Made by a program: the position numbers and the translations under genes. Positions 6,443-8,512 of a DNA stretch of 8,512 nt are shown piece after piece. Where the stretch lies: assembly GCA_020047775.1 (NCBI GenBank), contig JAIFNK010000173.1, positions 1-8,512 of the forward strand, given 5' to 3'. Position 1 is the stretch's first letter; the number at the start of each line of letters is the position of its first letter. The notes beneath the pieces are model-generated. The model saw only the letters and a list, made by a program, of their open reading frames with translations. It did no database searches and had not been told where the DNA came from. The stretch is from Akkermansia sp. (GTDB lineage: Bacteria > Verrucomicrobiota > Verrucomicrobiia > Verrucomicrobiales > Akkermansiaceae).

Positions 6443-7297
6443 ATGAAATTGATTCGGTTTGGTGAAGAGGGTCGGGAGGAACCGGGAATCCTGCTGCCGG
6501 ACGGGCGCAGGATCGATGCCAGCGGCGAATTCAACGACTACGACGAGGGGTTTTTCGCGATGGGCGGGATCGAGGCGCTTTCCGAGTGGGTGGCGGACGG
6601 CTGTCCCGGTGGAGTGGAGGTGGACCCCTTGCTAAGACTGGGCCCGCCGGTGGACCGGCCTTCAAAGCTGGTGTGCATCGGTAAGAACTACCTGGATCAC
6701 GCCAAGGAGCTGGATGAGGGAATCCCGACGGAGCCTGCGATTTTCATGAAGGCGACGAGTGCCTGGAGTGGACCCACCGACGACGTGATCATCCCCCGCG
6801 GGTCGACGAAGCTGGATTACGAGGTCGAGTTGGCGGTGGTGATCGGGCGGACGGCGTCGTATGTGGATGAGCGGGAATCGTTGGACTTCGTAGCCGGTTA
6901 CTCGACGTTCTGTGATTTTTCCGAACGGGCGTTCCAGAAGGAAATGGGTGGTCAATGGACCAAAGGAAAAAGCGCTGACAGCTTTGCGCCCATGGGACCC
7001 TGGTTGGTGACGGCGGATGAAATCAACGATCCGCAGAAGTTGCGCCTGTGGTGCAAGGTCAACGGCGAACTGCGGCAGAACAGTTGGACAGGGGACATGT
7101 TGTGTTCCGTCAGGCAACTGGTCAGCTACGTAAGCCGGTTCATGACCCTGCTGCCTGGCGACGTGATTGCGACGGGGACTCCGGGTGGCGTTGGAATGGG
7201 AATGAGTCCGCCGCGGTATTTGCAGGCGGGGGATTTTGTGGAATGCGGGGTTGAGGGTTTGGGGGAACTGGCGCAGCGTGTGGTGGCTCTCCGATGA
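6443..7297 (+). CDS. Fumarylacetoacetate hydrolase (FAH) family protein
   Basis: A 284-residue member of the FAH/2-hydroxyhepta-2,4-diene-1,7-dioate isomerase group, metal-dependent hydrolases, hydratases or lyases acting on 2-oxo or diketo acids. A short N-terminal domain (1-70) is followed by the FAH core: KLVCIGKNYLDHAKE (75-89), the metal-site motif DYEVELAVVIG (125-135) with Glu127 and Glu129, Asp158 in CDFSER, KGKSADSFAPMGPWLVT (174-190), and GDVIATGTPGGVG (239-251). All expected metal-ligand positions appear intact. The exact substrate cannot be read from the sequence; annotations such as ureidoglycolate lyase or 2,4-diketo-3-deoxy-L-fuconate hydrolase are possible. The ATG at 6443 is chosen because the family N-terminus (MKLIRFG) begins there; the frame upstream starts with TTG and is not conserved-looking. 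The stop overlaps the next ATG by four bases. Confidence 0.87.
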   Translation: MKLIRFGEEGREEPGILLPDGRRIDASGEFNDYDEGFFAMGGIEALSEWVADGCPGGVEVDPLLRLGPPVDRPSKLVCIGKNYLDHAKELDEGIPTEPAIFMKATSAWSGPTDDVIIPRGSTKLDYEVELAVVIGRTASYVDERESLDFVAGYSTFCDFSERAFQKEMGGQWTKGKSADSFAPMGPWLVTADEINDPQKLRLWCKVNGELRQNSWTGDMLCSVRQLVSYVSRFMTLLPGDVIATGTPGGVGMGMSPPRYLQAGDFVECGVEGLGELAQRVVALR

Positions 7298-7959
7298 TCA
7301 AGCGCTTTTCCAGATCCAGGCTGGCCCTGCACCCGTGGCCGAAGCCGCCGGGCGGGCAGCATCGTTCAGTTTGCCATTTTTGCGATACGCTGCATGTGGC
7401 GGAACCTTTGCCGGAGGGGATGGCGGCGCGCTGCCAGTGTTGCCGGGCGGTGCTCTATCAGAACCGGCCGGCCTCGCTGGCCCGGGCCACCGCATTTTCC
7501 GTGACCGCGCTCATTCTGGTGGTGGTGGTGCATGCCTTCCCCTTTCTCACGATGGATGCGGCGAGCATCCGCACGACCTTGAATCTCGTCTCCGCGGCGA
7601 CGGCGCTGTTCGACCAGGGCTACCCCATTCTCGGCGCGGCGCTGGCGCTGTTCACGATCATCACCCCGGTCTTGCTGGCGTCGGGGCTGATCTATGTTTG
7701 CGGGCCGCTGATGTTCGGGCGGCTCGCGCCTGGAGCGATTCTAGTCGCCAAGTGGCTGCATAAAACCGAACCCTGGAACATGATCGAGGTTTTTTTGTTA
7801 GGCGTGCTGGTCAGCCTGCTCAAGCTCGAAAAGGTGGCGGACCTGCACTTCGGGATGGGTTTCTGGGCATTCGGGTTGTTGATGGTCTGCATGGCCGCCG
7901 CGGTGGCGGGAATTGACCGGGATGAACTGTGGGATCGGCTGGAGGTGGCGAAATTATGA
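7294..7959 (+). CDS. pqiA: PqiA-domain membrane protein, first half
   Basis: A 221-residue inner-membrane protein of the PqiA/LetA (paraquat-inducible protein A) family, which works with MCE-domain proteins in moving lipids between inner and outer membranes. The cytoplasmic N-terminus has a zinc-ribbon-like pair of CxxC motifs (Cys27/Cys30 and Cys47/Cys50). Four hydrophobic segments follow (about 65-85, 112-137, 164-178, 188-206). The family hallmark W-x-M-x-[DE]-VF is visible as WNMIEVFLLGVLVSLLKL (161-178). E. coli PqiA carries two such domains in one chain; here the chain stops after one and the second is a separate gene. The ATG overlaps the FAH stop (ATGA, 7294-7297). Only a weak GGTGG precedes it, so translation probably depends on coupling. 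Confidence 0.85.
   Translation: MIKRFSRSRLALHPWPKPPGGQHRSVCHFCDTLHVAEPLPEGMAARCQCCRAVLYQNRPASLARATAFSVTALILVVVVHAFPFLTMDAASIRTTLNLVSAATALFDQGYPILGAALALFTIITPVLLASGLIYVCGPLMFGRLAPGAILVAKWLHKTEPWNMIEVFLLGVLVSLLKLEKVADLHFGMGFWAFGLLMVCMAAAVAGIDRDELWDRLEVAKL
7941..7946 (+). promoter_or_regulatory. Strong Shine-Dalgarno sequence for the second pqiA gene
   Basis: GGAGGT lies nine bases before the ATG at 7956, inside the end of the preceding gene. It is the only clear consensus Shine-Dalgarno sequence in front of any gene in the window. It fixes the start of a gene that overlaps its neighbour by four bases, and it shows that the host ribosome uses the standard anti-SD sequence. Confidence 0.75.
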
Positions 7960-8512
7960 ATGCCGCATTGCCCCGTGCCGCAGATCAGGGTTTGGCAGGT
8001 TGCCACACCTGCGGGAAGGTTTCCCTGGTTGCCCTCGGAAAATGCCCGCGCTGTGGCTCGCATTTGCACTTGCGGAAGCCCCATAGCATCCAGCGCACCA
8101 TCGCCCTGATGGTGGCGGCTGGCGCGTTTTACATTCCGGCGAATTTGCTGCCGATCATGACCGTGGTGGAACTGGGGGTCGTCACGGAGAACACGATCAT
8201 TACCGGGATGATGACGTTTTGGCGGCAGGGGGCCTATCCCATCGCCATTGTCATTTTCACGGCCTCCATTCTCATTCCGCTGCTCAAAATGGTGGCGCTC
8301 ACCTGGCTGTGTCTGGCCGCCTCCGGCAAGGTGCACCCCTCTCCGGGCATGCTGGGGAAAATCTACTGGTTCACCGAACTGCTGGGCCGGTGGTCGATGG
8401 TCGATATCTTCGTCGTCGGAATTTTGGTGGCGCTCGTGCAACTTGGCAATTACATGACCATCACCGTCGGGGCGGGCGCGCTTGCTTTTGCCTTGGTGGT
8501 CGTGCTTACGAT
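7956..8512 (+). CDS. pqiA: PqiA-domain membrane protein, second half (truncated by window edge)
   Basis: An open frame from the ATG at 7956 runs without a stop to the window end, giving 185 residues. The N-terminus carries another zinc-ribbon-like CxxC pair (Cys16/Cys19 and Cys30/Cys33). The PqiA membrane domain follows: PANLLPIMTV (61-70), a G-x-x-TFW-x-x-G-x-x-P stretch (84-95), ASILIPLLKM (103-112), and the hallmark GRWSMVDIFVVGILVALVQLG (144-164). The GRWSMVD motif resembles the C-terminal half of two-domain PqiA proteins. The gene overlaps the previous one (ATGA) and has a strong Shine-Dalgarno sequence, so the two halves are probably made together and may pair in the membrane. The C-terminus and any downstream MCE-domain pqiB gene lie outside the window. 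Confidence 0.85.
   Translation, partial: MNAALPRAADQGLAGCHTCGKVSLVALGKCPRCGSHLHLRKPHSIQRTIALMVAAGAFYIPANLLPIMTVVELGVVTENTIITGMMTFWRQGAYPIAIVIFTASILIPLLKMVALTWLCLAASGKVHPSPGMLGKIYWFTELLGRWSMVDIFVVGILVALVQLGNYMTITVGAGALAFALVVVLT

Overview
The window is GC-rich, tightly packed bacterial chromosome with seven complete protein genes and one gene cut by the right edge. The signal peptides, the periplasmic DsbD-type reductase and the PqiA-type membrane proteins point to a Gram-negative (diderm) bacterium. Most starts lack a Shine-Dalgarno sequence. Together with the gene content and a self-complementary intergenic repeat, this gives an impression of a Verrucomicrobiota-like genome (Luteolibacter/Haloferula type), but that placement is a low-confidence inference. 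No phage, transposase, CRISPR, rRNA or tRNA gene is visible.

Left block (26-3542, + strand): a three-gene trans-4-hydroxy-L-proline catabolic cluster. It encodes a 4-hydroxyproline 2-epimerase, a DHDPS-fold protein best read as 1-pyrroline-4-hydroxy-2-carboxylate deaminase, and an alpha-ketoglutarate semialdehyde dehydrogenase. Together they can run L-hydroxyproline -> D-hydroxyproline -> (oxidation, enzyme not in the window) -> pyrroline-hydroxycarboxylate -> 2-oxoglutarate semialdehyde -> 2-oxoglutarate. The first two genes share an ATGA overlap. A 64-bp inverted repeat sits between the second and third.

Middle block (3543-6114): a convergent intergenic gap with two weak hairpins, then on the - strand a long DsbD/ScsB-like thiol:disulfide reductase. 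Upstream of it, also on the - strand, is a small glycine-zipper lipoprotein gene that ends in a textbook intrinsic terminator (5811-5846).

The divergent intergenic region 6115-6442 holds no protein gene. It carries an AT-rich promoter-like stretch, a G-rich tandem repeat and a long stem followed by a T-tract on the + strand. This could be the end of a short RNA or a leader attenuator.

Right block (6443-8512, + strand): a fumarylacetoacetate-hydrolase-family enzyme followed by two PqiA-domain membrane proteins. All three are joined by 4-base ATGA overlaps, so they are very likely one operon. The two PqiA proteins match the two halves of the usual single-chain PqiA. The second runs off the window; an MCE-domain PqiB partner would be expected next but cannot be seen.

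Overall this is ordinary metabolic and envelope sequence. The most interesting points are the possible leader/short RNA at about 6211-6360, the nested palindromic repeat at 1905-1968, the apparent leaderless starts, and the split PqiA arrangement.
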